A stretch of 64,000 nucleotides of DNA from Helopsaltes ochotensis (lineage: Eukaryota; Chordata; Aves; Passeriformes; Locustellidae), in the NCBI GenBank assembly GCA_013400155.1, contig VXBM01001575.1:58950-122949 (forward strand), in the 5' to 3' direction. The notes beneath the pieces were generated by a model that ran no database searches, was not told the DNA's origin, and was given only the letters and a program-made list of their open reading frames with translations. A program made the position numbers and the translations under genes. Positions 1 through 10,830 of this stretch are shown one piece after another; positions within the stretch are counted from its first letter, which is position 1, and each line of letters starts with the position of its first letter.

Positions 1-550
1 ATTATTGTTTGGTTTTACCATATGAAAGAATCTGTTCTTTTTGGATAGTAAAGAACATAGTTGTTAATCTCAAAAATAAAATATTTACAAGAAATAATAT
101 GATTTTCTGCATAGGTTCCTAATTTTAGATTTTTCCCAGTCTCTTTCAAATGTCATTGAAGTTGCTCAACTAAGAATAGTACCATAATAATCAGGAGATT
201 CATGTGGTCAGACAGGTACCAGAAATAACATCCTAAGAAGCTAGAGAAAAATTTCATTTAAAGAATGTGCCCTTATGTTTCCTTCAGTCCCAGAAAAATA
301 TTCAAAAAAGAAATACCTTTGAAAATAACTAACACAAGTTCAGCAAATTCATTACTCTGATAAAAATAGGATTCAACCATAAAATATAATGTAATTAATA
401 ATAAAATCTTCAAATTTTCTTGATTTATACAAGAATTTTGCATGTGTCATTTTACACTTTTATAATCAACATAGAAAACAAGAAATAAAAAGAAATTAAA
501 ATATCCCACAGGGTGCTTAGAAAGCTGTGAAAATTTCATACATGGGGAAA
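1..550. other. Intergenic AT-rich DNA
   Basis: Unique-looking AT-rich sequence. I see no open frame of note, no structured RNA and no mobile element up to the start of the first CR1 piece. Confidence 0.6.
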
Positions 551-869
551 AAGGAGAGCTGCAATAAAGATGGAGACAAATCTTTAAAAGGGCCTGAGGC
601 AATAAAATAAGGGGCAAATGGTTTTAAACTAAAAGGGGTCTGATTTAGGTTAGATATAAGGATGAAGGTTTTTCATCCTTATATGAAAAATGATGAAACA
701 CTAGAGCAGGTCACTTGGAGAGCTGGTAGAGTTCCATTCCTGGAAACATTCAAAGTCAGCTTTGATGGGACTTTGAGCTGAAGATGTCCCTGGTCGTTGC
801 AGAGGGGTGCACCAGATGACCTTTAAAGTTTCCTTCCAACCTAAACTATTCTGATTCCATGATTCTATG
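551..869 (+). mobile_element. CR1 LINE, 5'-truncated 3' end
   Basis: This is the 3' end of a CR1 retrotransposon in sense orientation. Recognisable CR1 landmarks are the segment around 621-640 (GGTTTTAAACTAAAAGGGG), the 'CCATTCCTGGAAACATTCAA' block near 732, the 'GATGACCTTTAAAG' block near 816, and the terminal octamer repeats ending in GATTCTATG at 869. CR1 copies are normally 5'-truncated and lack a poly(A) tail, as here. The copy is diverged, and an inserted inverted repeat (654-684) interrupts it. Confidence 0.85.
654..684. repeat. 13-bp perfect inverted repeat inside CR1
   Basis: Arms 654-666 and 672-684 are exact reverse complements with a 5-nt loop (GGTTT). The right arm is not part of the usual CR1 sequence, so it looks like a local templated copy of the left arm. 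Confidence 0.8.
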
Positions 870-3800
870 CTTATTTTGGCAATGGCAGCTTTGAGGACCC
901 AGAGGAATAGAGAAATAGGTGCATAGACAGTCTTATGCCTCTCTGTTACTGGGTCAGCACACATCTAGTTTGACATGCATAAAAATCTCACAGTTTTGTA
1001 TTTTTTTCTTTTTAAAATGAAAGTAGAATTAATATTTTAAGAAAACACACTCTCTTGGCACTACAATGGAAGGATCTTTTAGGAACAAAAATGTATGAAT
1101 TCTAGAGAAACAAAAAAAATAAGGCCTCCCCAAGATTAAAAAAGTTTTCATTTTCAAATTTTTATATATACCCAGAAGATTAGGAACATATTAACATTCT
1201 GAAGCCATGACATTTTTCAAAATACAAAGCATTTTACAATAAATTAGTAATTAGCAAAGTAATTTATTCACTTGTGTTTAAATTAATCACTTTACCTTTC
1301 ATAAGCTTATTAGACTTCAATTCTACATTAATCAGGATTAGCATTTTGTGTTTTTGTTTTGATTGCATAGATAACATTTTTAATCATAACTAAGCAATAA
1401 TTAATTAACATTTATAATTTTTTAGATGTGCAAATGAAATTGAGAAGTAGCAGATTCCTTTTGCATTCATGTTTGGCCTTAAACATGACTGATTTTAGAG
1501 TATTATTAAATTTACCTTTGACTCTCATTTGAATTTAGGGTTTCTAGAAGAAATTCCATATTTGCAAGGTCTTGGAATTACAATGGAAAGTTGTGATTTA
1601 GAAAATCTTTCGTCTAGTGAGAAATTTAATATTAGGAAATAGAATTTCTGTGGAAACTATGATGAGTTTTATCTTGATGTTTTCCACTGAGAACTATTCT
1701 TAAGTAACATTTTTATTCCAGAAAAAATATCTGTAAACATATATCCAGTTTTGTTAAAACAATATATGCAAGGAAAGAAAAGAACAGGGAGCGTTAAGAA
1801 GAAAAGCAGGTAAAGTTTTGAGGTGATTTTGTCCTATGAAAGAGGTAAATATGTCAAGAAAGAGGATCATGGCATGAAATATAAGTTTATAGATAGAAAA
1901 CAGCCTGATATTTTGCAGGTCTAAAAATATTAGCTTTTTTTCTTAGTTAGTAAACTATTGCTGGTTTATCTTCTGTTATAGTTTTGGAAAACAGCAGCTG
2001 CATGTTGGAATTGTAAAAAAATGTTATGATTTTTTAAATTATTAAGTTATTCTGTCATTAGTGAATGGAATTAGGACTACAAACAAGGACAGGAATTTAC
2101 AGGGAATGGCTTTAAAGTATATTTTAAATCAAACTAGTTCTAAAGGGAATATGATTTAAAGGAAAAAAAAAAGTTTTTCCACTAATTTTCTTTCCTGCAT
2201 AGTTTAGCTTCAACATTTTGAACACATTTCACTTCTTGGGGGGAAATATATTTTTCAAAAACAGATGATTGGAGGAAAACCATAGAACTGCCTTTTTGTA
2301 TCTGATTTATCACAAACAAAATATAGATGAGAAATGAAAGGGCATAAGATATAAATGAACAGCATGATCAAATGAAATGGTAAAGATCTACTTAAAACTT
2401 TAATGTTTCTTGTAGTAATGTAACTTGAAATATCTGTGATATATTAATCCCTGAATTGTGATATTCATTATGTGAGTTTAGGACAAACTGGTCCTTAAGG
2501 AGATTATGTTTCATGTGAAATGTACCCTTGCTTGAACATCTTAAAGAAAAGGCCTTTATCATGAAACATCTGTCTTTTTTGCAGTATCATAAGAGTGCTC
2601 TGATGGAGAAATGAAAGATTTCCATGGTTTGATTTCCTGACACTAGAACTGTCTGTGGCAAGAACTGTGCCTATCCTGCAGTCTAAACTTGATCACTTCT
2701 CTCATAATTTTGTATTTATGAGCTAAAGATATGTTTGACAGCTCTGGGAAACAACATGAACTCATATCTATATGATATATTTGAACTCTACATGAACTCA
2801 TACAGAACTCATCATCAAAATGACATTTATATCAACATATAGAAAAACAAATGTTACCTTTAAGAAAACAGAAAAAAATACTGTGCATGCCAAACTATTT
2901 AAATATTAAACCTCTGATTGATGATTTCTATTTTGAGCAGTGAAAACCTGAAATATCATATTAAAAAATATGAATTTAACTTTCTAGTCTTGATCCTAAA
3001 CAGACCTGAAATATTTTTCTTGTTATTTTTATCTTTTTCCTCCCATGAACCTCTATCTGAAGCTATATTCAAATTCTCAAGGAAATGATGGTGAACCGCA
3101 GAAATTTATTGGGGTTGAATGTTCAATCACAGTGGAGAAAGACATTTAACAAGTTATATCAGCCTCCTTGCTTAGGAAATTTTCTGGATATAAGCCCTCT
3201 CATTAAGTTTTTGGCAGTAGACTTGCAATGTTATGAAGATGTTTTCCTCACAAAATGTCATAGTTCTAGTTGGGCTGAAAAATAAACATTAGAACGGACA
3301 ATTATTTTATCAGTTTTGTATGATCTGAGTTAATTTCATTACTTCAGCAATTAATTTCTGAGTTTGTTTAATTACCACTTAATAAAAGGACTAAAAACAA
3401 TAGAAAAATCTTATGAGTTATTTTAAGTGCTATGTTTTTCATTTTGTGTTTGGTTTTGTTGGTTTGTTGAGGGGGTTTTTATTAACAGTTAAAAGCCCCA
3501 GTCATATGGAGAGAGGTGAAAAATAATTATGTTTGCCAAGCAAAATGGTAAGAACAATCAATTTTGGAGGAGGAAGAGCACTAAGAAGGTTCAACAATAA
3601 GAAAATCAACCCTGATACCTAATTGATAAGGATTTTTATTTGCATTATCTTTAGCAGTAACTTCAATTTCATGTTAGAAATATGTTAAAATAGTAGTTAA
3701 AGAGAAATGTGCATATTAATTTTTAATTATTTAGAAGTAAATTCTTTAGGCAAACTTAAAACATTCATGACAGTTGTCTGTGAATCTTTAAAGGTGAAAA

Positions 3801-3950
3801 TGAATGTAATATGGAGGAAAAAATCATGACTTTATGCTCATATATGAATTCTCTCCCAAAGTCCTAGAATTGTAGAAGACTCTCTTGTAAATAAATAAAT
3901 AGATATATAGATAAATAGATAAAGCTACTGTAAATTTTTTCTATTAAATT
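870..3950. other. Intergenic AT-rich DNA
   Basis: About 3 kb of AT-rich unique-looking sequence. Minor items are a T/G-rich stretch at about 3436-3480 and a short ATAG/AAAT tract at 3890-3925. A 66-codon frame at 3085-3285 has no recognisable family features and is probably a chance frame. No mobile element recognised. Confidence 0.5.
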
Positions 3951-4502
3951 TGTTGTGATATAATCCTGGTAGGTAGCTAAGCCCCACACAGACCCTCACA
4001 GAACAGAGTGAGAATATTGGAAGCATAAAAGTCTTATGGGTTGAGATAAAGGCAGCTTAATAGGTAGAGCAAAAGTTGCCCATGTAAACAGAACAAAACA
4101 AGAAAATCATTTGCTCTTTCCTGTTGGCAGGGAGGTGTTCAGCCATGTCCAGGAAAGCAAGACTTCATCACATCTAACAGTCACATGGAAGACAAATTCT
4201 GTAACTTACAGTGTTCCCCACTTCCACCCTTTTTCCCAGCTCTATATGCTGAGCATGATGCCATATGGTCTGGGATATCAATTTGGTCACTTGGGGTCAG
4301 ATGTCCTGGCTCTGACCCTTCACAGGTTGTTGTGTACCCCCAGGGTGAGAAACAGAGGAGGTCTGAGTGATGTGCAAGCACTGCTCAGTGATGGATAAAA
4401 CATTCTTGCGCTATCAACAGCGTTTTCCACACAAATTCAAAACACAGCCCCGTGAAAGCTACTATGAAGAAAATTAACTCTACCCCAGTCCAAGCCAGAG
4501 AA
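3951..4502 (-). mobile_element. Solo LTR of an avian endogenous retrovirus, near complete
   Basis: This is a long terminal repeat of the same family as 58785-59399 and 21655-21892. Its transcriptional sense lies on the minus strand. It starts with TGTTGTGATA at 3951, matching the family terminus, and runs to about 4502. A TATA-like core (TATAT, 4243-4247) and a decayed polyadenylation signal (CTTAAT at 4056-4061 on the plus strand, ATTAAG in sense) lie in the expected order. The flanks are AAATT (3946-3950) and AGATT (4503-4507), a degraded 5-bp target site duplication that supports both ends. No internal gag, pol or env is attached, so this is a solo LTR formed by recombination. It has no coding capacity: the 95-codon frame inside it is incidental. 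Confidence 0.8.
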
Positions 4503-6849
4503 AGATTTCATAGTAAATAAAGTGCTATTTCTTTCATTATATCTATGATTATAACCTTGATGTTATCATTATAAACATGAATAATCACACATATAATGAG
4601 TATGCCTCATACTAAACTACTTAGAGCAATAGTTATTTGCATACTGAGCCATATAAGAGCAACAAAATATTCCAAAATTAGTTCTGTTAACACTCTCATA
4701 CCATAAAAATATTGTCAGATTTAATATGTAATACAATCCAGCACAAAATTCTCCTGATCCAATGCATTAGTTTTTATCACAGATCTTTCTTTCCTTTATT
4801 TCATCTTCTATCCATTTTATATGTAATGTTAACATGGTAGAAATAAGCGACACAATCTTTTTTATATTCATCCCCAAAGCCTTGCCACTGACCTGTAGAT
4901 TTCTAGGTAAGACCATGGTCATTTAAATTTCTTAAACAACATTTGTCTCCTCTTTTTCTTCTGTTCACTTGCATATTTGTTGAGTTCTTTTTTTTCTGTT
5001 GTTCTTCACATTGCTCACTTAGCTTTGCTGTCCTTCAAAAAAAACCCAAACAAATACCCATAAAATGTTTGGCTAGAGATGTTTCTTCAAGAAATCCATT
5101 TACTGCCAGATGCAACTCTTTCTGTTCAGTGAAAAAAGTCAAACCATTTCAATGTATTTGTTTGGGGGTTTTGTTTGTTTGTTTTTGTTTTTGGGGTTTT
5201 TTTGCTTCAATTTCTAGTATATGAGAGAGAATATTAGTTATAAACAAAAAATCCAATCCCTCTTCATAGTTTGAGGCACAAGACCAAACTCTCCATTCTA
5301 TATGGTTAGTTACATTTGGATTTAAAGTAGATACAAGATCTCCTTCTTGCTGTTCCTAACTGAAAACCGTTAGGTGATGTATGGTCCAGTGTTTAGTGAA
5401 GAGAAAAATCTTGTGTTGAGCTGTGCAAGTGGAGAAACAACTATTAGTAATCCTAATGTCATCAAGACCATGAGAAGCACCTTGTGCCAACAGGAATCCT
5501 TTAAATACATAAATTTTACAATTCTTTTTGTTTTCAACTTGGCCAAAACCCACCCTGGCATCCCAGCAACAGAAAGTCAAGGTCATACTTAAGCCATGGC
5601 CACCCACAGCCTTGCTGAAGGAACATGAGAGACCTCCATGCCTTTCACCATCCCTTGAAAAATTCCAGTAGAATACAGCTTCTTTTACATGTCCTCACTG
5701 GAACAGGACTCTTTCTATCTTCCCTAATATAGACCTGCCAAGACTATATTGAGTGCAAACAGGGTAGGCCACAAGGGAAGACTGAAATTTATTCATACGC
5801 ACCAACAGCAAGCAAGAAAGAATAATGAGAACCACAGGAACTCTTAACATAATTACATAACGTCCAGCAGAGCCAGCAAAATATGAAAACTAATTTCAGA
5901 ACAAAAGCTATAAACCTTAATATGATGTTACAAAAACCCAGGAAACAAAGTAATTCCTCACTTCCATGATTTTCAATAAGGAAATTATACTTTAGAGCAA
6001 TTAAGTTCTCAGATGTTTATCTAGAGCTTATTACTTTAAGTGTTCCTGTCTAGATGCTGAAAGGAAAGTTTCTAAAGGCAAGATAGGTAAGAGATATGTA
6101 GTTTTGTTGACAACTAAAAGAGCATTCTTCAGTCTGAACCCCCTTCTGCCTGGATGAAGGGGTTGAGGAGGAAAAGAGATCCCATGGTTTAGACCGTGGA
6201 TACGTTATTTCTGTTTTCTTTTCTGCACAGCATCACGGTGCCTGTGTCTCCTTCTGCTGCACATTGTCTGGGAAGAGGAGAGGATAATGCAGATGCAAAA
6301 AAAAAATGAGGCTTGCCAGGAAGGAATGATGATACTTGATGAAAGCCAAATTTGGTGGCTTTAGGATCCCAGGTGACTCCTCCCATTCTGATGCAATAAA
6401 TGCAGATTTTTTTTTTCTCAAATTTTTAGGGAAGACACTCCCATTGCAGACACAGGCAGCTGCATGGATCAACACAGAGTACTGAGCCTTTGCTGACATC
6501 CAGATAAACATACACATCACTTACATAAACATAGAAAAAAAGAGGTGTCCCAGCCCCATATCTCATTTCTAGCTGATCAGACTGAAAATTCACTGCTGAT
6601 ATGTATACACGTTCACCCTCTGAACTCATAAAATCCCACACATTCCCCTAAATATTAGCATTGCCTTTATGTCTACCTAATAACTCGTGCCCAGATTGAA
6701 GGGCCTTTATCAAGTCACAAGATCAGAACCCTACTATTTTGAGGAGCAAATGTCCTACTCACCAGCTATTCTCCTTCAAAGCTAATGAAAACACGCTTAA
6801 CTCTCCCCATATATCCTGAATACAGAGCAAGATCACGCTGAAATATATC
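4503..6849. other. Intergenic DNA, no recognised element
   Basis: The stretch 5350-6800 is slightly less AT-rich than its surroundings and holds several 60-95 codon frames on both strands. None shows a domain I recognise. A good splice-acceptor-like pyrimidine tract ends in CAG at about 6230, without a convincing donor downstream. I could not assign any of this to a repeat family. Confidence 0.4.
5158..5204. repeat. T-rich GTTT-type simple repeat
   Basis: Runs of GTTTGTTT and TTTTTG flanked by GGGGG and GGGG. It belongs to the same loose AAAAC/GTTTT compositional class as other tracts in this window. Confidence 0.7.
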
Positions 6850-7446
6850 CTGGGCTCATCCAAAGCCCCGTGGGCAGCAGGGCAGGGAGGGGATTCTGCC
6901 CCTCTGCCCCCTCTGCTGAGACCCCACCTGCAGGGCTGCATCCAGCTCTGGGCTCCCAGCACAGCAAGGACAGGGACCTGCTGGAGCCAGGCCAGAGGAG
7001 GCACCGAGGGGATCAGAGGGATGGAGTAGCCCTGCTGGGAGGAAAGGCTGGGAGAATTGGGGTTGTTCTGACTCGAACGGATCAGGCTTTGGGGTGACCA
7101 AATTGGTGCCTTTCAGTGCCTGAAGGGGACCCACAGGAAGTTTGGAGAGAGACTATTCACAAGGGCCTAAAATGACAGGACAAAGACGAATGACTTCAAA
7201 CCCAAAAAAGGTCTTGTTTAGAAAGCACTTCTTTCCTGTGACAGTGGTGAGACACTAGCACAGGTTTCCCAGAGAAGCTGTGTCTGCCCCATCCCTGGAA
7301 GTGTTCAAGGTCACATTGGATGTAGCTCACTCAGCAGCCTGGTCTAGTGGAAGGTGTACCTGCCTGTGGCAGAGGAGTTGGAATCAGATGATCTTTAAGG
7401 TCCCTTCCAAACCAGGCCATTCTGTGATTCAGTGATTCAGTGATTT
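6850..7446 (+). mobile_element. CR1 LINE 3' portion, about 600 bp
   Basis: A sense-strand CR1 3' region. It begins in the GC-rich block (CTGGGCTCATCCAAAGCCCC), continues through 'GGATCAGAGGGATGGAGTAG' and 'CTGTGACAGTGGTGAGACAC', and ends in three copies of the octamer TGATTCAG/TGATTTTG at about 7424-7446. Its 5' half matches the 5' half of the antisense copy at 50269-50917, so the two belong to the same or closely related subfamilies. Frames of 75-92 codons inside it are incidental. Confidence 0.9.
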
Positions 7447-7729
7447 TGTAAATAGAGTTTAACCAGATAATATGAACAGAGATGGTCAGACACAGGGCTA
7501 AGTCAAAGAGATGTACACCCAACAGCTTGTTTATTTGACACGGTCCCTGTCTGTCCCCCATTTTCTTCATTATTTTGTTGTTCTTCCCCTACCCACCTTG
7601 ATCCCTTGTTTTTTCAAACACCAAAGAAATAAGGGGCCCACTGGACCTCATTTTTTTATCAACTGTACCCCTACTTTGTTACTTTAAAACCACCACGTGG
7701 GCAATCTTGGACTTTATTAAAAGTTCCTA

Positions 7730-8052
7730 TGGCAGTATCATTACGATTTGGGACATAAAACTCCAAGCCTTCTTTGGAAGGCAGATAGCGAATGTTTATT
7801 GAAAGACAGATTCTTTTTATACAGTGCTTGGGTACAATCATTATGATTGGTTGTTAGAGGATACACCTCATTGTAAGCATCTTTGTCATTAGCAAAGCAA
7901 CAGGTGTAGAGACAAGAAAACATCTTTACAAGTAAACAAGTTGCAAAACGGCTGCTGTGAGATTAGAAGTTGTTTGGAACATCTTCTCACAGCTCCCCCA
8001 CAGCAAATGACTGGGAAAGTCTATCTGACTTACCTTCTCATAGACTCCCACA
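7730..8052 (-). mobile_element. Compact endogenous retrovirus LTR (ERVK-like promoter layout)
   Basis: Read on the minus strand, this has an LTR-type promoter and processing layout. A CCAATC box is at 7850-7845, a TATA box TATAAAAAG at 7821-7813, and AATAAA at 7800-7795, only 12 bases beyond the TATA box. That spacing implies a very short R region, as in alpha- and betaretrovirus-type LTRs. The ends are tentative: TGTGGG in sense at 8052 and an ending CA at about 7730. No matching 6-bp target duplication is visible with these ends, so the boundaries could be wrong or the element truncated. The family assignment is inference from layout and remembered resemblance. Confidence 0.55.
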
Positions 8053-8390
8053 GCTGCCTGGAGCCTAGAAATCTGTTTTCTGACCACTTTCAGTTCCCAC
8101 ATGGCAGAGCTAAGGGTAGCAACAGCCCCCAGTGACCCCAGGACCAAGAAAGGGCTGGACCAGGGCTGGGGCCAGGGCCAGATCTGGGCAAAGGCTGCTG
8201 ATGAGCCCAGAGCTGAGGTGCAGCTCCTGGATCCTGGGCAGGAAGAGTCAGTGGGGCTGTGAGGAACAGGCAGAGCTGGCTGCATCCTTTGGCAGGCCCC
8301 CTCCAGTCATAACACCTGTGGAGTTTCAATACTGGGTGCAGAGAACAGTTAGTGAACCAAAACATCCATTTTTCAATGTTTAACATATGT
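8034..8390 (-). other. GC-rich block with an open frame and splice-donor-like end, unassigned
   Basis: A GC-rich island in AT-rich DNA. On the minus strand a frame is open from 8285 through 8034 and beyond (119 codons in all). It encodes a Pro/Ser-rich segment, then a hydrophobic stretch (PFLVLGSLGAVATLSSAMW, about residues 45-63), then a charged segment (ELKVVRKQISRLQ). It meets the consensus donor GAGAAG|GTAAGT at 8034/8033. The LTR at 7730-8052 lies immediately downstream in the same sense. It could be decayed retroviral 3' internal sequence or U3, or an exon of an unknown host transcript. I do not recognise the protein. A second overlapping frame (8386-8090) shows that openness here partly reflects high GC. 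Confidence 0.3.
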
Positions 8391-8992
8391 CTATGGAAAT
8401 TTCATACTGAAACACAGCAAAACGTTAGAAATTTTTAAATAGCCTGCAAAGCTTTAAATTTTTGAGATGGCAATAAAACTATCACTTCCATTTCTCAGCT
8501 GGATTAATAGCACACACACACAGACAGATGCACACACACAAGAAGAGACTTAAAAATCATAACGGAAAGCAAACAGTATTTTGATAACAAAAGAATGCAT
8601 AATTTAGTCTCTCCTTATAAAGCTATCCTCTCTGGTCTGTATGCTTATGTAAGACTATGAAGAAATAATTCAAATAGCAGCATGGTAGTCACACACCCTA
8701 AAACATATTCAAATATTAAATTGATTCATACATATGACTGCAAGAGAGGTCCAAGGTCTGGAAAATCTACCTGCTGTGAAAAATTAAAATAGAACAGTCA
8801 ATTTTATATCTACAATAGTACTTAATGAAACAACTCTTATGGTACTCTGAAACTAGATACATTTAGAACTACACAGATTTTTGGGATAAAAGAAAAGTGT
8901 TTACAAAACACACATGCACAAAAAAACCCAGAACACATAATTGAAAAAAAAAAAAAGAGTAAATATTTAAAATTAATGTTCATTTCAAAAAA
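8391..8992. other. Intergenic AT-rich DNA
   Basis: No gene or mobile element recognised. It contains a short interrupted CA-rich microsatellite at about 8511-8541. Confidence 0.5.
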
Positions 8993-9177
8993 GGAAAGAA
9001 AAGGAAAGGAAAGGAAAGGAAAGGAAAGGAAAGGAAAGGAAAGGAAAGGAAAGGAAAGGAAAGGAAAGGAAAGGAAAGGAANGGAAAGGAAAGGAAAGGA
9101 AAGGAAAGGAAAGGAAAGGAAAGGAAAGGAAAGGAAAGGAAAGGAAAGGAAAGGAAAGGAAAGGAAAGGAAAGGAAA
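8993..9177. repeat. (AAAGG)n pentanucleotide microsatellite, 185 bp
   Basis: Near-perfect pentamer array, with one irregular unit at 8998-9002. A single N sits at 9082, 89 bases from the left edge and 95 from the right. The N does not disturb the pentamer phase. The purine-rich strand is plus. The long frames through it (FPFLS repeats on minus, KGKER repeats on plus) are artefacts of the repeat. The true length may be underestimated. Confidence 0.97.
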
Positions 9178-9522
9178 ACAGAAGCTCTAATTGATAGATC
9201 CTCATTACCATCATGGCAATTAATCTGAAAGCTTGGAGTTGGATAGGTTCCCTATCCCTCATAGATTTTTACATAAGTTAATTTTACATAGTGAGAAATC
9301 ATGAACAGTTGTGGTCAGTAATATATAGAATATTACCTGGCACAATCAGCAGTGATTACTCCTTGATTTATAATCTGTCATAAAAAAAAAGGATGATGTG
9401 TTCTGCCTTCGTAACATCTTAGTGTTTCATCTGCATATTCTAGTCACCTTGTCTGTTCATACTCACTTGGAATATTTCTTGACTACTCACAACTCTAAAT
9501 CCCAAATATAAAAAGCTAAAAA

Positions 9523-9680
9523 AAACCAAACCAAACCAAACCAAACCAAACCAAACCAAACCAAACCAAACCAAACCAAACCAAACCAAACCAAACCAAA
9601 CCAAACCACAAGCAAACAAACAAAGACAAAACCAGAAAAACCAAACAAAAACCAAACAAAAACCAACAAAAACCTTGAAA
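9523..9680. repeat. (AAACC)n microsatellite grading into AAAC-rich sequence
   Basis: A perfect AAACC array of about 17 units spans about 9523-9608. Degenerate AAAC/AAAAACC sequence follows to about 9680. The minus-strand frames of 70-87 codons are VWFGL repeats read from it and are not genes. Confidence 0.95.
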
Positions 9681-10479
9681 AACCATGCATCCCAGTCTGT
9701 CCTCTAGCTGCTTTATTAATTGCCACACAGTAAAAAGGGACAGTCTGCAAACAGAAAGTTACCCACCAGCATTTTTTTGTTTTGCCTGCTAAGTTATAAA
9801 GGTGAACAGTATTGAGACTCTCCAGCTATGGGCTGATGAAAGGAAAATCAATAGTAGTGTCAAGTGTCACTGAGTCACTGACTAAAATAACCGTGGTTGT
9901 CCACATGATTTCCATCAGACTTCATGGGTAATACTGATACATGATTTTGGAATTTTTTTTTTGTGCTGTTGTTTGCATGCAAAAATAAGGATGATCCTAT
10001 CACTTATAACACAATGGATATTTCAGTGGAAGCCTGAGGTAACTGAAGCCTATCAGCTACAAAACTGTGTTGCAACAGTAGTCCTCTTTGTGTTGCATTT
10101 TGCTGTAGCATCAATTTTATAAATATTACAGCCAGCACTTTATCTTGCATCTATGTCTTTTGCAAGACTAAAAGCAAATGAAAATGCTATCAAAACTTTA
10201 ATCCTTTTTTGTTTATTTATTGTTGCTTATTCTGTATACAGTTTTGTGCTGATGCTGGAGTTACAGAAGAATATAAAATAAATTAGTTAAGTGAGTTGAG
10301 ATCTCTCTATTCTATGTGGGTTTGTGTGCAGTTTTGTGTTCTGGTTTGAACAGGAAATAGACTTCCTAAGTACTTTTATTTGGAAGTAAATTACAGAAAT
10401 ATAAGTGGACTTTGATAAAAGGCAAGAAATTAAACTCTGTATTATAGTAAAAACATCAGTGTAAGAGGCTTTGGTAGCC
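9681..10479. other. Intergenic AT-rich DNA
   Basis: No gene, RNA or mobile element recognised. Confidence 0.5.
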
Positions 10480-10830
10480 TCTCTGTGGCTTCCTTGCTTT
10501 TAGCCCCTGGTGAACAGCACATGTTGTGATTGGACAAAACGTTTTATTCAGAATTATTTTTTACAGAGTATAAAAGCTAGAACCACTACTAGTATAGGAT
10601 AGGGTAGGATAGTGCACTATATCAAAGCAATTATATTTATGCAATTATGTTAAAGCTAGCAAGAAGAAACCGTTGTTAAGTAGAGATCGAAGTAACCCAT
10701 TCACACCAACTCTTTGTGGGCAGGTCTCTTTCTCTCAACCTCGAGGTGTAACCTTGTTGGGTTCCAAGCAAGGAATCTTCACATATTTCAAGACGTAATA
10801 TGTTCTAAGAACCTGCCTGTATGAAGTGGA
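10480..10830 (+). other. Possible decayed LTR-type promoter region
   Basis: GATTGG (inverted CCAAT) at 10528-10533 is followed 35 bases later by TATAAAAG at 10569-10576. That is a spacing typical of an LTR or TATA promoter. Downstream is a moderately GC-rich stretch with CTCGAGGTGTAACC at about 10741. I see no clear TG...CA ends, target duplication or polyadenylation signal, so an LTR origin is only a suggestion. Confidence 0.3.

Noticed and set aside
4111..4398. 95-codon plus-strand frame and overlapping frames
   Set aside because: They lie inside the antisense LTR at 3951-4502 with overlapping frames on both strands, so they are not retroviral genes.
8837..9262. 141-codon minus-strand frame with FPFLS repeats
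   Set aside because: It is the (AAAGG)n microsatellite read in a frame without stops.
9523..9608. Regularly spaced short repeats as a possible CRISPR or satellite
   Set aside because: The unit is 5 bases with no spacers: a plain microsatellite in a eukaryotic genome.
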